Assembly (NCBI GenBank): GCA_035610365.1
Contig: CM069436.1
Span: 56,559,505 to 56,623,504 of the forward strand
From: Aquatica leii
Taxonomy: Eukaryota > Arthropoda > Insecta > Coleoptera > Lampyridae
DNA: 64,000 bases
Direction of reading: 5' to 3'
In this document: in pieces, positions 48,526-59,778 of the stretch
How positions within the stretch are numbered: the first letter of the stretch is position 1
Layout: the number at the start of each line of letters is the position of its first letter
The notes under the pieces: model-generated
What the model saw: only the letters and a program-made list of their open reading frames with translations
The model's database searches: none
Told to the model about the DNA's origin: nothing
Translations under genes and position numbers: made by a program

Positions 48526-49878
48526 CCCATTCCCTCCCAACGTTGCGTTAACGCATCATGTACTTAATGATTTTTTTTTGTTATCTAAATATCTTTTAAA
48601 TGAAAAGCTTTGAATGTCATTTAGAAATGCTTATGTTCTTGTTACCAAAACATAATTTTAATCAAAGAATTAATTCTTAGTAACGGATTTATAACGTAAA
48701 CAATTTGAAGCACAACATGGCGTAAAAACATTTGTCTACATTTTATTCAATAAAATACTTGGTATATAATATTTTTGCAAAGTTTCTAAAAAGTTTAATT
48801 CTCAAGACTTATCGGTATATTTTATGCGTGTAAAATATTTAAATGCCTTTATCAGTAAATATACAATCATTAATAAATGTTTATGTTGCGTTTACGCATC
48901 ATTGGGAAGATGTGTATAATCATGTTAGTTTCTGGATACCATACGTTATCAATTGATGAACAACTGGTGCCATATTTTGGAAAGTATTCCTGCAGAATGT
49001 TTATAAAAGGGAAGCTTGTGCGATTCGGCTACAAATTACACCAGTATTTGTTTTCCTGATGTATATTTATTCAAAGCCATACCATATGGAGGAGTACCGC
49101 CAAAGAATGCTAAGAGTGTGCCTGGATTTGGCAGAAAAGTAGTAATAGATTTAGTTGAAATTATTTTAAATCCTTTCAACCATAGAATATTTTTTGACAA
49201 TTTTTTTTGTCGTACAAATTATTTGTTTACTTAAAAAATAATAGAGTTTTTGCTACTCGGACAATAAGAGACAATAGAACTAACCATTGTCCTATTGAAT
49301 CTGTCAAAAGTATAAGTAAATTTAGAAAATGCTGCTTACGACGATGTGTCAAAAGTGTCATTCCTCAACCTAATGTGGTTACTCAATATAATAAATTTAC
49401 ATTATTGCTGGGTCTTAACCTAAAGTTAGAAGAAGATGTAAATTGCGCAAAAGTCAGACTATTAAACACTGCGAAAAATGTAAAGTGCATCTTCATGTTA
49501 CATGCTTCAAGCAATATCATGAAAACTTGACTTTAGTGTTCTTCCCAACGTTGCGCAAACGCAACGTATTAAGTTATTACTATTTAAGTATTTTTGATAG
49601 ATTTGCTTATAACGTGTAATTGTAAAATGTATTTTTATCATTAATTAATAATAATTTTGACATTAGTACCATTAAATAATTTAGTTTAAAAAAAACTGTT
49701 TTATTCCGGTTCACATATGTTCCCAATGTTGCGTAAACGCATCATAGATTTTATTTGATATCAAATAATTTTTTTTTAAATTTTATTTATTAAATTACCA
49801 TAAGAAGACTGTTTTAAATAAGAAATAACAAGCAATAATAACAATTTTTCAATTTTTCGAATCTTGGGAGGTAATGGG
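48526..49878. mobile_element. piggyBac-like element nested in the LINE
   Basis: TTAA (48522-48525), then CCCATTCCCTCCCAA; at the other end TTGGGAGGTAATGGG, then TTAA (49879-49882). The 15-bp TIRs differ at one base. A subterminal word close to TTGCGTAAACGCATCA recurs at about 48542, 48886, 49552 and 49732, probably transposase-binding repeats. At 1353 bp it is much shorter than an autonomous piggyBac and holds only a broken transposase. Confidence 0.9.
48920..49530 (+). pseudogene. Broken piggyBac transposase, C-terminal half
   Basis: From about 48928 the plus strand reads YHTLSIDEQLVPYFGKYSCR and MFIKGKLVRFGYKL, the piggyBac block with the first catalytic Asp. After a frameshift come DLVEIILNPFNHRIFFDNFF and, in a third frame, KNNRVFATRTIRDNRTNHCP. 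The end (49450-49528) decodes as HCEKCKVHLHVTCFKQYHEN, the Cys/His finger at piggyBac C-termini. The N-terminal domain is missing and at least three frameshifts occur, so it cannot act as encoded. Confidence 0.85.
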
Positions 49879-50160
49879 TTAATCGTAATTTAAATCTATT
49901 TAACATGTTTAACAATCCTACTTCTTTTAACGTGTATGTAATATGTTCGTACTTCCTTATTCCAAATATAAACCGTAAACATAAATTCTGAACCCGTTGT
50001 ATCCTGTGCATAGTTTCTTTTGCAATTGACGGTACATAAATTTCACAGCAATGAGAAAATTGTGATAAGACTAAAGAATTGCACAAATTTGCTTTAGTTT
50101 TTTTGTCAATACATGCCTGTGTGGCAATAAACGATAAATACCTTGCCTTCATTTGACACG

Positions 50161-52205
50161 CTGTACAAGAGAGCTCAAAGGCGAGATCAATATAGCGGGC
50201 ACTACAGGTGACAGGTAAATCAGTTTCGGGGAGAGAAGCTTTCAAGTGGTAGTAGTGACCGGTAGTTAAAACGTTTGATTTTTATTTTTTTAAACTGCAT
50301 ACGAAATTAAGGTTATACAATGAGACGAAAACTCCCACAAAATTGAGAAAAATATTATTTAAAACATGAATTAAACAAAACCGTACATTACAAAACAGAG
50401 TACATTAAGTTTATTAAAATCTTATGTTATAGCAGTATCAAACATAGTACACCTTCTAGCTATATACTTTTGCCTTAAATTCATTTTTACACCGATACTT
50501 ATAAAATTTTATCAACCCCCACTTTAAGCAAAACTATGACGTATAAGATTTTAAAAGAATAGATCGAGAAAGTATGACCAAATTTTATCACAACTGAACT
50601 AAAGGCGCTTCTAAAAGAACGTGTTACAACCTTATAGGTCTTACGAACCTTGCACGGGCAACTCACATAGTCGGAGATAAGGGAGGTTCAAATAAATAAT
50701 AGTTAAAAGGCGCGAGATCTTGTATAAGTAAAACTTCTGTATCGATCAGGACAGAAAGTCACTGGTATTCGTGTAACCAACAAAAGAAAGATATGTTCCC
50801 ATAAAGAAAAGATCATATAACAACTTTAATTTAATAAGGTAGATTATTAACAACAAGTCTCAGAAATTCTCAATCCATACATGCCCAATGCCCATGTATC
50901 GGCAACAGAGAATGCATAAGTTTACACGATGTCGATAGCAAAAAAAATCACATGACAAATATCGTTTGTACACAGCATGTGATACACACAAAATAATTAG
51001 TGAAACTACCTCAATGGTATTGAAACAATTATTGTAATTACATAAGTTAAAACATAGAAAATTTCGTGAGATACCTTTCTGACGCAACTGTAATTAAATA
51101 AATTTACCCACAATCTAGTACCTACTTGCTCGAAGAAAACGTTTTCCTTGTTGAGTTAGCCTGGAATAAATTTGAATAGCAAATCATGTTAACATAATAT
51201 CTAACGAAAGTAAAAATCTACAAAATTGTTAATTTACACTAAAAGAAAGTACACATAAGAACCCGATTATCAAATGCTGTTGCACACATTAAGAGAAAGT
51301 TGGTTTCGTAGTTGCTTGACGCATGAATAGAATCTCGAATAAAAGTTTTTGTCTTTGTTTTTAGTTATAGTGTAGGCTTTCCAGAGTTATACTTGTTCCA
51401 TGAAGCTATTTTTTGTTATATACCCTTTTGTTTTGTTTGTCGATATTAACCCCTCAATCGATAATGCATCGAAACATACAGCCAAAAACGTGGTGAGACG
51501 TGCTATCAAATTAGAAGGAAATTACCAAACAAATCTAAAAACGAATAGGAGAAGCTTACCCTGTGATGAATAAACTACTATAAATGCGTAATGAAATTAT
51601 AATTTCATTTCCATTAACGCCGATGTTGTTAGAAACTTAAAATTTTAAACATCACAAGCCATTGTAAGTAGTTGTTGGTTTAACGTTTGGCAGAAAATAA
51701 AGTAAAAAGAAAACTGGGCAGAGGGCGTCAAAACGGAAATCTAATTTTAATTCAACTATTATACGGGGTAGTGCATTTAAATTTATGTAAGTAACAAACG
51801 TCTCATAACAATTTAAACTGAATAGGTAATTATCAAAAAGGGAATAATAGTTGTAAAATATATACCAGAAACTGCAAAAGTTTTGAAGCTCAAATATTAA
51901 TAAATATATCTATATATTAATGTTAAAAAAAGAAAAATCTTGAACTGCAATCATGTTCAAGAAAATTTGATTACAAGACAAAATAAAATCGTGATATATT
52001 TAAGTTTGTTAACGGTTTTGAAAATCGCATTATAAAAGACAACATAACGGAAATTTAAAATAATTTTTAATTAAAACAAATATGAATACCAAGACTTTTG
52101 CAAAAAGAAACCGACAAATTTAACGGCAAGTCTCATGTTGGTAAAACATTCATTCTCTTTCTTGTAGTAGCACTTCTTTAAAGGGTTTTGAAAGCACATT
52201 GCGTA
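50161..52205. other. Noncoding stretch, nothing recognised
   Basis: 50161-50280 directly upstream of the LINE fragment is slightly less AT-rich but has no motif. A 75-codon minus-strand frame at 50860-51087 is Cys-rich without a known pattern. No repeats seen. Confidence 0.45.
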
Positions 52206-52207
52206 GA

Positions 52208-52296
52208 AATTCTCCGTAAATGTGTTCATATAAGCGCGGAAAAAGAATGTAACTCTTAAGTTTTCACAATAACTGGGAACACATTTACAGAGAATT
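52208..52296. repeat. Inverted pair of about 20 bp
   Basis: Arms at 52208-52227 (AATTCTCCGTAAATGTGTT...) and 52277-52296 (...AACACATTTACAGAGAATT) pair with one mismatch around a 49-nt loop. It lies next to the 3' end of the mariner-like fragment and may be part of that element or a separate hairpin. Confidence 0.8.
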
Positions 52297-52340
52297 TATG
52301 TTGTTTGTTGCGTTTTTTTTGCGTGTGGGTTTTCTGTAGC

Positions 52341-52690
52341 TCAAACATGGCTATTTCTTAAATTAAAACTCCTTTCCTTTTTAAATGTGTCTTCAAAAGT
52401 AAACAAGTGGTTAGAGGAGACAGGCGTGTTTACAATCTGTCGTAAAAACCACTGACAGTATTGCAGGCAATGCGGAAAGTCCTCTGCAGCAATTGATTGA
52501 ATTTTTTTTAATTTAAATGGATGTTGTAAATTGTTGTGGAGAATTTGCCTTATTGTATGGCGGTTCACATTCAGTTCTCTAGCTACAAAGCGCGTACTGG
52601 TTCGCGGATTCTCTTCAAACCGCGTGCTTGCGGCGTGTAATGTATGGGTTTGGTCAAGCACAAGGTGCACATTTTTGAGTTCAGCCTAAG
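52341..52690 (-). pseudogene. Mariner/IS630-like transposase fragment
   Basis: The minus strand encodes an open stretch: LHAASTRFEENPRTSTRFVA, RELNVNRHTIRQILHNNLQH, PFKLKKIQSIAAEDFPHCLQ, YCQWFLRQ and TFEDTFKKERSFNLRNSHV. It matches the middle of DUF4817-type mariner proteins: the second HTH, the LLHPFHLQxVQ linker and the FTDExxF block. The catalytic Asp is missing, because FTFEDTF replaces the usual LFTDEATF. It stops before the later acidic residues, so it is a remnant. Confidence 0.75.
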
Positions 52691-53818
52691 TGAATCTATG
52701 CATTTTGCACGCTAAGGGAACGACAATAATAACAAATACACAACACGACAGTAACGGCAAGATGAATTTATAAGCAAATCACCGAGAAGTTCTAAAAACA
52801 AGAAAAACGACAATTATTTGACAGCTATGGACTAATTCTTACTTAACTTCATCGACGCATTTTTCTAAATGTCAAACATGCGCAGCAGTTCAAGCGGCGC
52901 CTACTTTTTCTCTTCACTACCGACTCGGATTCCAATGTCACGTACTAAATCTTAGATTTGTGCCGCTATCCTAAATATGCGGTACCAAGTATATTGGCAA
53001 AAAATGATTTTTTTTTCACATGATTATCAAGTCTGCAAATACGCGGATTTATTTCAATGCCAACTTATATATTACAGATGCACACGATGCAAGAAATGAA
53101 TCTATATAAAACAATATTGAGTGGTTTATTTATCTCTCCTAACCAATATCTGATTCACAATCAAACTTAATTAAAATAAAATACTTTGTTAAAAACTGTT
53201 AAATAACAAAATTGATTCTTAGGTTAGTAACGTAATAATTTTATTTTCTTGAATATTTTTATTCTTTTTTTTGTTTTTTCATCTATTTTCTTCTCAGTAT
53301 TTTTTAGTTTTAGACTAGTATTTTTTATGAATTAAATTTTAATTTCTTCTTTTTTTAATAGTTGTTTTCATTTTTTCTTAAATAATATTTTCAAGAATTT
53401 TTATAATAGACGCAAGTTTTTTTATAGAAATTTTTTACATTTAGTCAAAGATTTTTTTAATAATTTCTAAAAATAAATATATTAATTGAAAAAAAAATTT
53501 TTCTCAAACAGTATTTTTATTTATTTATTTGTCTTTTAGATTGTAGCTTTTCTACTCTATAATCTTTTGTTTGATTGATAAAAATCTGTATAACTTCTTA
53601 AACTTTATTATGTCTGTATTAGTTAATATGTAACCCATCGTTCATTGATAACTTAAATCTGTATTTTAAATAAATATTTTAAATCTGGTTGTCAGCAATG
53701 TTTGTCTACTATAATTTTAATTTTATTTTTTTTACATTTTTTTTGGTTTTTTGTAACATTATCTGGCACTTTTTTTAACGTTTTGTAAAAAACTGTATTT
53801 TAAACGTTAATTAAAGAA
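52691..53818. other. Noncoding stretch
   Basis: 52700-52960 is somewhat GC-richer and could be the 5' untranslated part of the mariner-like element. From 53200 on it is poly-T/poly-A-rich. No coding signal. Confidence 0.4.
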
Positions 53819-55570
53819 CCCACAAAACCACAAGTTCCATGTAGGTTCGATTAGCATTCCCAAATATTCATTTCTAAAGCATTCCAATAGTAGTTTGTGT
53901 ATGGACTTCTAATAACACACCTAATTTAAAATGTATTCTATAAGAATGCCTATATAAGAAGAATAAAGTACTATAAAAGATTCTTTTAAAAACACTTCTA
54001 CAGGAATACTATATTTAATTTAAAAAAGAAGTGCTTATAGCAGCCTTAGAATTGGCAGTTGATTGGAATCACTAAAGTATTAGAAATGTAGTATTCTAAT
54101 GGCGTTCCCATATTGATTCTATAACAATGCATATAGCAGGAGAATAAAGTACCCTAAAAGATTCCTTTAAAATCACTCCTATATGCCTTCTATATTGATA
54201 TAAAAAATAAAGTGTTTATAGCAGCCTTGACAATGTATTGAAATTCAAGTATTACGACTAACATGATAACATTCTTTTAGTGTTTTAGTACCTTTAAAAT
54301 CGGTTTAATCGTTCTTTATTCGAGATAAAGAAATATAATTTTTAATATCAGAAAAAATCGTTTGTACAAGTTGCTAAATTGTAATACCTAAACAAAAATA
54401 ACTTCCTGTAGAGATTAAACGCTCACATCTAAATTCTGTTGATAAAGATACGTATGCAATAAAAAAACGTATGCATTCGCGTTTCATATTGTAAATGTAA
54501 ATAAGATACTTTGATTTCTGAGAATTGTGACGAGATATGTACCGACTACCGAGTTTGACTCATCAGAAACGCTTCTAAGTAAGTACTTATACGGTTACGG
54601 GTACATGCAGTTTTACGTTTACGAAAGGAAGACGACTTCGGGCTTAGTCTATATTTGTAAATGTGTTCTTTTTTTGTGCTGAATTAAAGAAGAAAAAGCT
54701 ATTAGAAGTTCTGCTGATTTAAGTAAAAGTAAGTACAAAAAGAAACAATTGACAACATATCTATTTTTGTACGATCAGCTTATCCACGTTTTAGCGCTTT
54801 ATTGTTATTGTTTATTTTTTACTTGGCATCCAGTTATTTTTTTAGAACAGGGGTGGCCAACCTGCGGACTTAAACTTAAAAAGCATTGTAATAAAAAAAT
54901 TATTTTATTCATAAAAAGAAACATATTTTTGATATGAATCTAGTGAAAATGCATGCGACTGATGATAGATAATAAAAAATAATTAATCGCATAATTTTGT
55001 TATAGAGTTAACCCAAAGTTGATTCAAAGGAGTTCCTATAGATGTTATTAATGAGAAGGGGTTCCAATGGCTACGTCATGGCAAAGCGAGATTAAAAAAT
55101 GAAATAATTATAGGATGATGCAGCAAACTACAAATTCGCAAACCATTGATTAAAAATTATTATAGTATAGACAAAGATACTGTACAAATTTCTTAATAAA
55201 AAATGACTTAAAACTAATCATTTCATGCTTTTTGAGTTTCTTATGATATGCTATTAAAACCCTGTAAATGCATGCAAATCAATTACCTTTTAGTCGTTAA
55301 CTTTGTCATGCTATTCTACAACATAGGAAAGTACTACATTGGCATTATTTTAAAGCATTCTAATGGAACGTGAAAACTTGTACCTTTGGCCTGCTTTTGT
55401 ACGACGTCAAATAGGACTCTATAAGCACTAACTGTACAGCATTCTACTGGAGTGTCAAAACCTATCTCTAAACATAAACCATTCTACTGCTACAGGAAGG
55501 CTTTCAGTAATATCAATACTGCCTCTATGCCTCTAAAAGCATTATTATGGAACCTATTTGGTTTTGTGGG
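53819..55570. mobile_element. Non-autonomous element with CCCACAAAACC termini
   Basis: CCCACAAAACCA (53819-53830) is mirrored by TGGTTTTGTGGG (55559-55570). The match weakens further in (AAGTTCCATGTAGG against AATAGGTTCCATAA). A target duplication is not evident. Inside, a unit of about 180-220 bp is duplicated (about 53870-54055 and 54090-54230): AATAAAGTACTATAAAAGATTC recurs as AATAAAGTACCCTAAAAGATTC, and both copies end with GTGCTTATAGCAGCC-like text. Words such as GCATTCTAATGG / GCATTCTACTGG recur across the whole element. There is no transposase. Confidence 0.65.
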
Positions 55571-56479
55571 AAGGAAGTTTAAGAAAAAAGTCTATTAACA
55601 TTTCTTAAACTATCATAGTTTAATTATTCTAAAATGTATAACAAAATACTTTAATGTATAAATATGAATCAGTCAGTAAAAATTAAAAAAAAACTTGAGA
55701 ACGTGAGATCTAGCATAAACATAGGCAGTACGTTGCAAAAAAAACTAGAATAATCTAATTATGCGATACATTAAATGAATTTATGATTTCTTATTTTTAT
55801 TTTAGCAGTTTATTTTGCAACTTTCGCTTGTTATGATATATTAACAATTTTAGAAAATAACGTCCAAAACGCAAATACACAAAATAATTAATATCTTAAA
55901 TTATATAAAATACGACTTGTCAGCAATAATTTTTTTATCTTATTTGTCAGTATTAATTTGATCAAATTATATTTAATAATATATTAATTTAAATTACCAT
56001 AATATATAACTAAAAATAAGAAAAACCATATCATATTATTTTTAACTTTAATTTATCAGATTTTAAGGCTAGTTTCAATAATAATAATGTGTACTAAAAG
56101 TTATTTACAATACTTTCTGAGCTAAAAAAAGCAATTTCGGACATATCGATTTTCACTTTTGAAAGTACTGCATACGATTTCAAACACCGTCTTAGAAATA
56201 TTATTAAATTAGATACTGGACATCTCTCATTTAATATACTGACACACATTAAATATTAAGGAATAAAAAAAAAGTTTTATTCATTGGTTTTTTTCTTTGT
56301 CTTATAGTATAAAAGTCCATATTTTTATTAGATTTTTAAAATTATGTATATATTAAAAAATGTGTAAAGAAAATTGTAATGCACTGTAATGAAGTGTAAA
56401 AAAATGTTTTTTAAATTATTTTTAATAGTACGACTATATTAAAACGTCAGTTTTATTAATTTTTATTCCGAATTAAACC
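55571..56479. other. AT-rich noncoding stretch
   Basis: No gene or ordered repeat recognised between the CCCACAAAACC element and the BEL/Pao remnant. Confidence 0.5.
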
Positions 56480-57426
56480 AATAGGTTCGCTCTGCACTAA
56501 CAATTATTTTGTCAGAAATCGCAAAGATTTATAAGTCTTTAGGGTTTCTTTGTCCACTTACGTTTTTTGCATAACTATTAATACAACACTATGGCTTATA
56601 GGTTTAGATTGAGACACAAAGCCTTCTGACGATGTTAGCAGTCAGTGGGAAAAATATGAATTATCACTCGTCGCTTAGTCGAGTCTCGAAATTTCTTGTT
56701 GTATAAAACCTTCGTCTTTTGTTCAATGTTCGTTGCAAGTTAGGCACCGTTAATGTAATTTATCTTCGGTTTGTGGATTAGGATGATCAGATTTTTGCTT
56801 TGTTTATAATGGCCGAATCGAAGGTTGCGCTACTTAAAAGGTTGATCATTTCTTGTTTAGAACTGTTATTGCATTCGGAGTCATAAACAGATCGTAGCCA
56901 TAAAAGAAATAATCACTTATGGTGATTCGCAGATAGTATTGGCGTGAATACGCTTTTTGCCGCATCGTTGGAATACCTTTATAGCTAACCGCACCTCACG
57001 CATCTAAGAAATCGTTCCTCCTAGTTGCTGTACTCATGTTCGCTCTTGTGACAACTCGACCGATCCAATTTTGCGTGGTCTTCTGCCAGAAGAGGTAGTC
57101 GCATGCTCTTTATTCTGGCCGGGACTAAGGGCCGGTTCTACAAAGCAAGTATAAACCCTAGAATTGTTATTCTTGGAACAACTTATACTTAATTTTATCC
57201 GTGGTATAACTGTGACAGCGTTCTACAAAGCGTGTGCAAGAAAGGAATAGTTATTCTTAGAATAATCGCCTGGTAGTTGCCCTGCAACACATTTTAGTTC
57301 TATTGAACATTAAAAGACAGTTCGGCGGGAAATAGTAACGTTTTGTGATTAACGTTTTTGTTGTCGTGTAGTATTTCGTTGTGTCCTGTGATCGTGTCGT
57401 AGATTGTTATTTGGATTATTGGTGTG

Positions 57427-58627
57427 ATGGATCAAAATGAGAAAAAAAGATGTACTAATTTCACAAAAAATGAAATTGATATTTTATTAGAATTAGTGGA
57501 TTTTCACAAAGACATTGTTGGTAGGTGTAAAATAAAATTATTGAAATGTTAAGGAAGCATAACCTACATCATTTATAGAATGCAAGAAAACGGACTGCGT
57601 ATCTAATGCTGCCAAAGATGCCGAGTGGTGTAAAATAGCTGTAAAATTTAATGCTTTATGCGGCACAGGTAGGGCAGCAAGAATGCTACGAAATAAATGG
57701 GACTCTCTTAAGAAAACAACAAAAAGGAATATTCAAATATTCGAATGAAAACCTATAAAACTGGTGGTGGTCCATTCACAGATGTCAAATTAACGGGTGT
57801 GGGCAATCGTGTATTGGCATTGATCGGTATTGCAGCTAAAGGAACCAATTCTGAATTTGATTGTGATGCTGGTAGATATATTTTTCTTTTTACGCTAATT
57901 ATACATTACGCTTATCGTTTTGTTAGTAGATTCTGACACAACTGTGCATAATACAACAGCAAATGTTACACAGAGTGAGGTTATTGGTGAATGGGTAGAG
58001 ATGGTTAGTATATTCTTTACTGTGCAAATCGATACTTATTTATTTATTATAGGAAAATTTAGAAACTGTCACAGAAAACGTACCAATGGATGCTGCAATT
58101 GTAATAGAAGGGGCTGAAGTTTTACAAACTGTAAGTTTAGTTTAAGTACGAATACACATACATACTTTTCATATCATTTTATGGTGTAGCAAAACCAAAA
58201 GTGGGATTCTTGGAGCCCATCCTTGTTGCGACAACCAAAGCATCCAGTATTGCAAGCAGGGTCTAGCACAATGACTGAAAAACCTGATGATAATTGCATT
58301 CCCACAGTTATAACACCTAGTAATTATTTTAACATCTTATAATATTATGTTAAATTGTTTATCTTTTTAGTAAAAGAATCACGTCACATAAGGAAAAGAA
58401 AACGTTCAAACATTGTAATACCACAGTGCGAAACTAGGGTTTATGAAGAGCTAGCTAGAAGAAAGATTGAATTTATAGATTTTCAAAAGAGATTGTTAGA
58501 AGAGGAATCTAAACAAAAAGAGAAAAGGGATGCAGAAATGCATGAATTAAAGATAAAAATTATGTTTGAACAACATAATTTAAATATAAAAATTTTAGAA
58601 GCAGATTTAAAAAATAAAACAAAGTAA
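57427..58627 (+). pseudogene. Harbinger Myb/SANT-like accessory gene, one frameshift
   Basis: In Harbinger elements a Myb/SANT-like protein binds subterminal DNA and brings in the nuclease. Exon 1 (57427-57520) reads MDQNEKKRCTNFTKNEIDIL, then LLELVDFHKDIV. It splices in phase to exon 2 (from 57579): KKTDCVSNAAKDAEWCKIAV, ARMLRNKWDSLKKTTKRN, the trihelix-like fold with the Trp pattern expected. A one-base shift near 57735-57745 moves to KTYKTGGGPFTDVKL. Later exons follow typical donors and acceptors (GTAGAT...TTAGTAG near 57870-57940; GTTAGT at 58001). The last exon (58370-58627) is a charged coiled coil (ARRKIEFIDFQKRLLEEE). Only the one lesion is evident. Confidence 0.8.
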
Positions 58628-58644
58628 AAGTTTATGTACATGTA

Positions 58645-59778
58645 TTAATTCCTTAATAAATTTTCAAAATGGTTATTTATAATAGCCAACCGCATTCTAT
58701 TGTTTACATTTATATCGTTTTGTAATGGTTCTAAATGAATGACAGTATTTTCTATTTCCACAACAGCTGGTGGATCTCCATCATTTTCATTGATACAAAT
58801 ATTATGTAAAACAGCTGTTGCCACAATGATTATTTTTGACAGTTCAGGAGAAACACGCATCCCTAATGATAAAATAGGAAATCTACGTTTCCACACGCCA
58901 TATGATCGTTCTATACAGTTTCTAGTTCTAATGTGTGCTTCATTATATAAATTTTCGGCAGGAGTATTTGGATTTGGCAATGGTGTAAGCAAATAATTAT
59001 TGTTGCCATAACCACTATCTCCCAAAATAACAGAGTTTGGAAATTCGTTGTTTTCAAATCTGGCCTTTATTCTACTGTTATTAAAAATAGTTTGGTCATG
59101 AGAAGAACTCCTGCCAGCGTGCCACAATGTCAATTATGCGTAATCGTGAATCACAAATCGTTTGCACATTCCACGAGAAATACCCTTTCTATTACGAAAG
59201 TGTTCGGCTTCATCTCCACCAGGGACTGAATTCTTACGTGTGTACAATCGATAGCACCAATGACATGTGGAAACCTTGAAATTTGGTAAAAGAGTTCTTT
59301 TGCTTCTTGCCTAGCAGGCTCAGTTTCAGGAAAGGTTATAAATCGATTACGTAACCGAGCAATAGCCTCGGAAACCTGCTTCACTATCATACAAGCTGAA
59401 GTCTTGCTAACTCCCACAAAATCTGCAACTGCTATAAGCATGTTACCAGTTGCATACAATCTTAACGTCAGGAGCAGTTTAGTTGCTGGTGGAATTGCAT
59501 TATTACGTTCTGTGCGAGATTTGATTGACTCTCGAATTAAATTTAATAACATTTCTGCATGTTCTTTTCTGCATACGAAAACGTGTGAAGAAGTCCACAT
59601 CTGCATACTCTTCAAAATAATTTGGTCTACAACAAATGATTGCAAATTTCACTTAAAAAATATTATTTTCTTACCTGTTTTTAAATATTTTAGCTCTCCG
59701 TTGCATTGGTGCTGCTCTATTTACGTACATATCATATTCATCATCAGAATCAAACAAAACTAAATTTCTACCAGCCAT
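58645..59778 (-). pseudogene. HARBI1-like (DDE_Tnp_4) Harbinger transposase, frameshifted
   Basis: The start Met is at 59778 (MAGRNLVLFDSDDEYDMYVN), with a donor GTAAGA after RRAKIFKN and an acceptor near 59632 leading to RPNYFEEYADVDFFTRFRM. The body (59580-59220) has the helical N-domain (LLLTLRLYATGNML, SACMIVKQVSEAI) and FPHVIGAIDCTHVRI with the first catalytic Asp. After three frame changes within about 100 bp (59215-59110) it resumes at SSSHDQTIFNNSRI, then VILGDSGYG (second Asp) and RTRNCIERSYGVWKRRFP (catalytic Glu). The DDE triad is complete, but about four single-base shifts, one in an A-run near 59578, break the frame. Confidence 0.88.

Larger units (their letters stand above)
48154..50160 (-). 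pseudogene. LINE reverse transcriptase C-terminal region, split by a piggyBac element
   Basis: Upstream part (50160-49883, minus): ATQACIDKKTKANLCNSLVL, SQFSHCCEIYVPSI and RIQRVQNLCLRFIFGIRKYE. Downstream part (48525-48154): ITFFHKVITKKHPPYLYNKI, TINLRCKGIISPSHKTATFE and RSFTYQIYKNYNKLP. These are the two halves of the C-terminal domain after the RT in jockey/CR1-type insect LINEs. The reading frame is in phase across the insertion once one TTAA copy is discounted. The RT palm is absent (5' truncation near 50160), as is common for LINE copies. The insertion at 48526-49878 breaks it. Confidence 0.8.
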
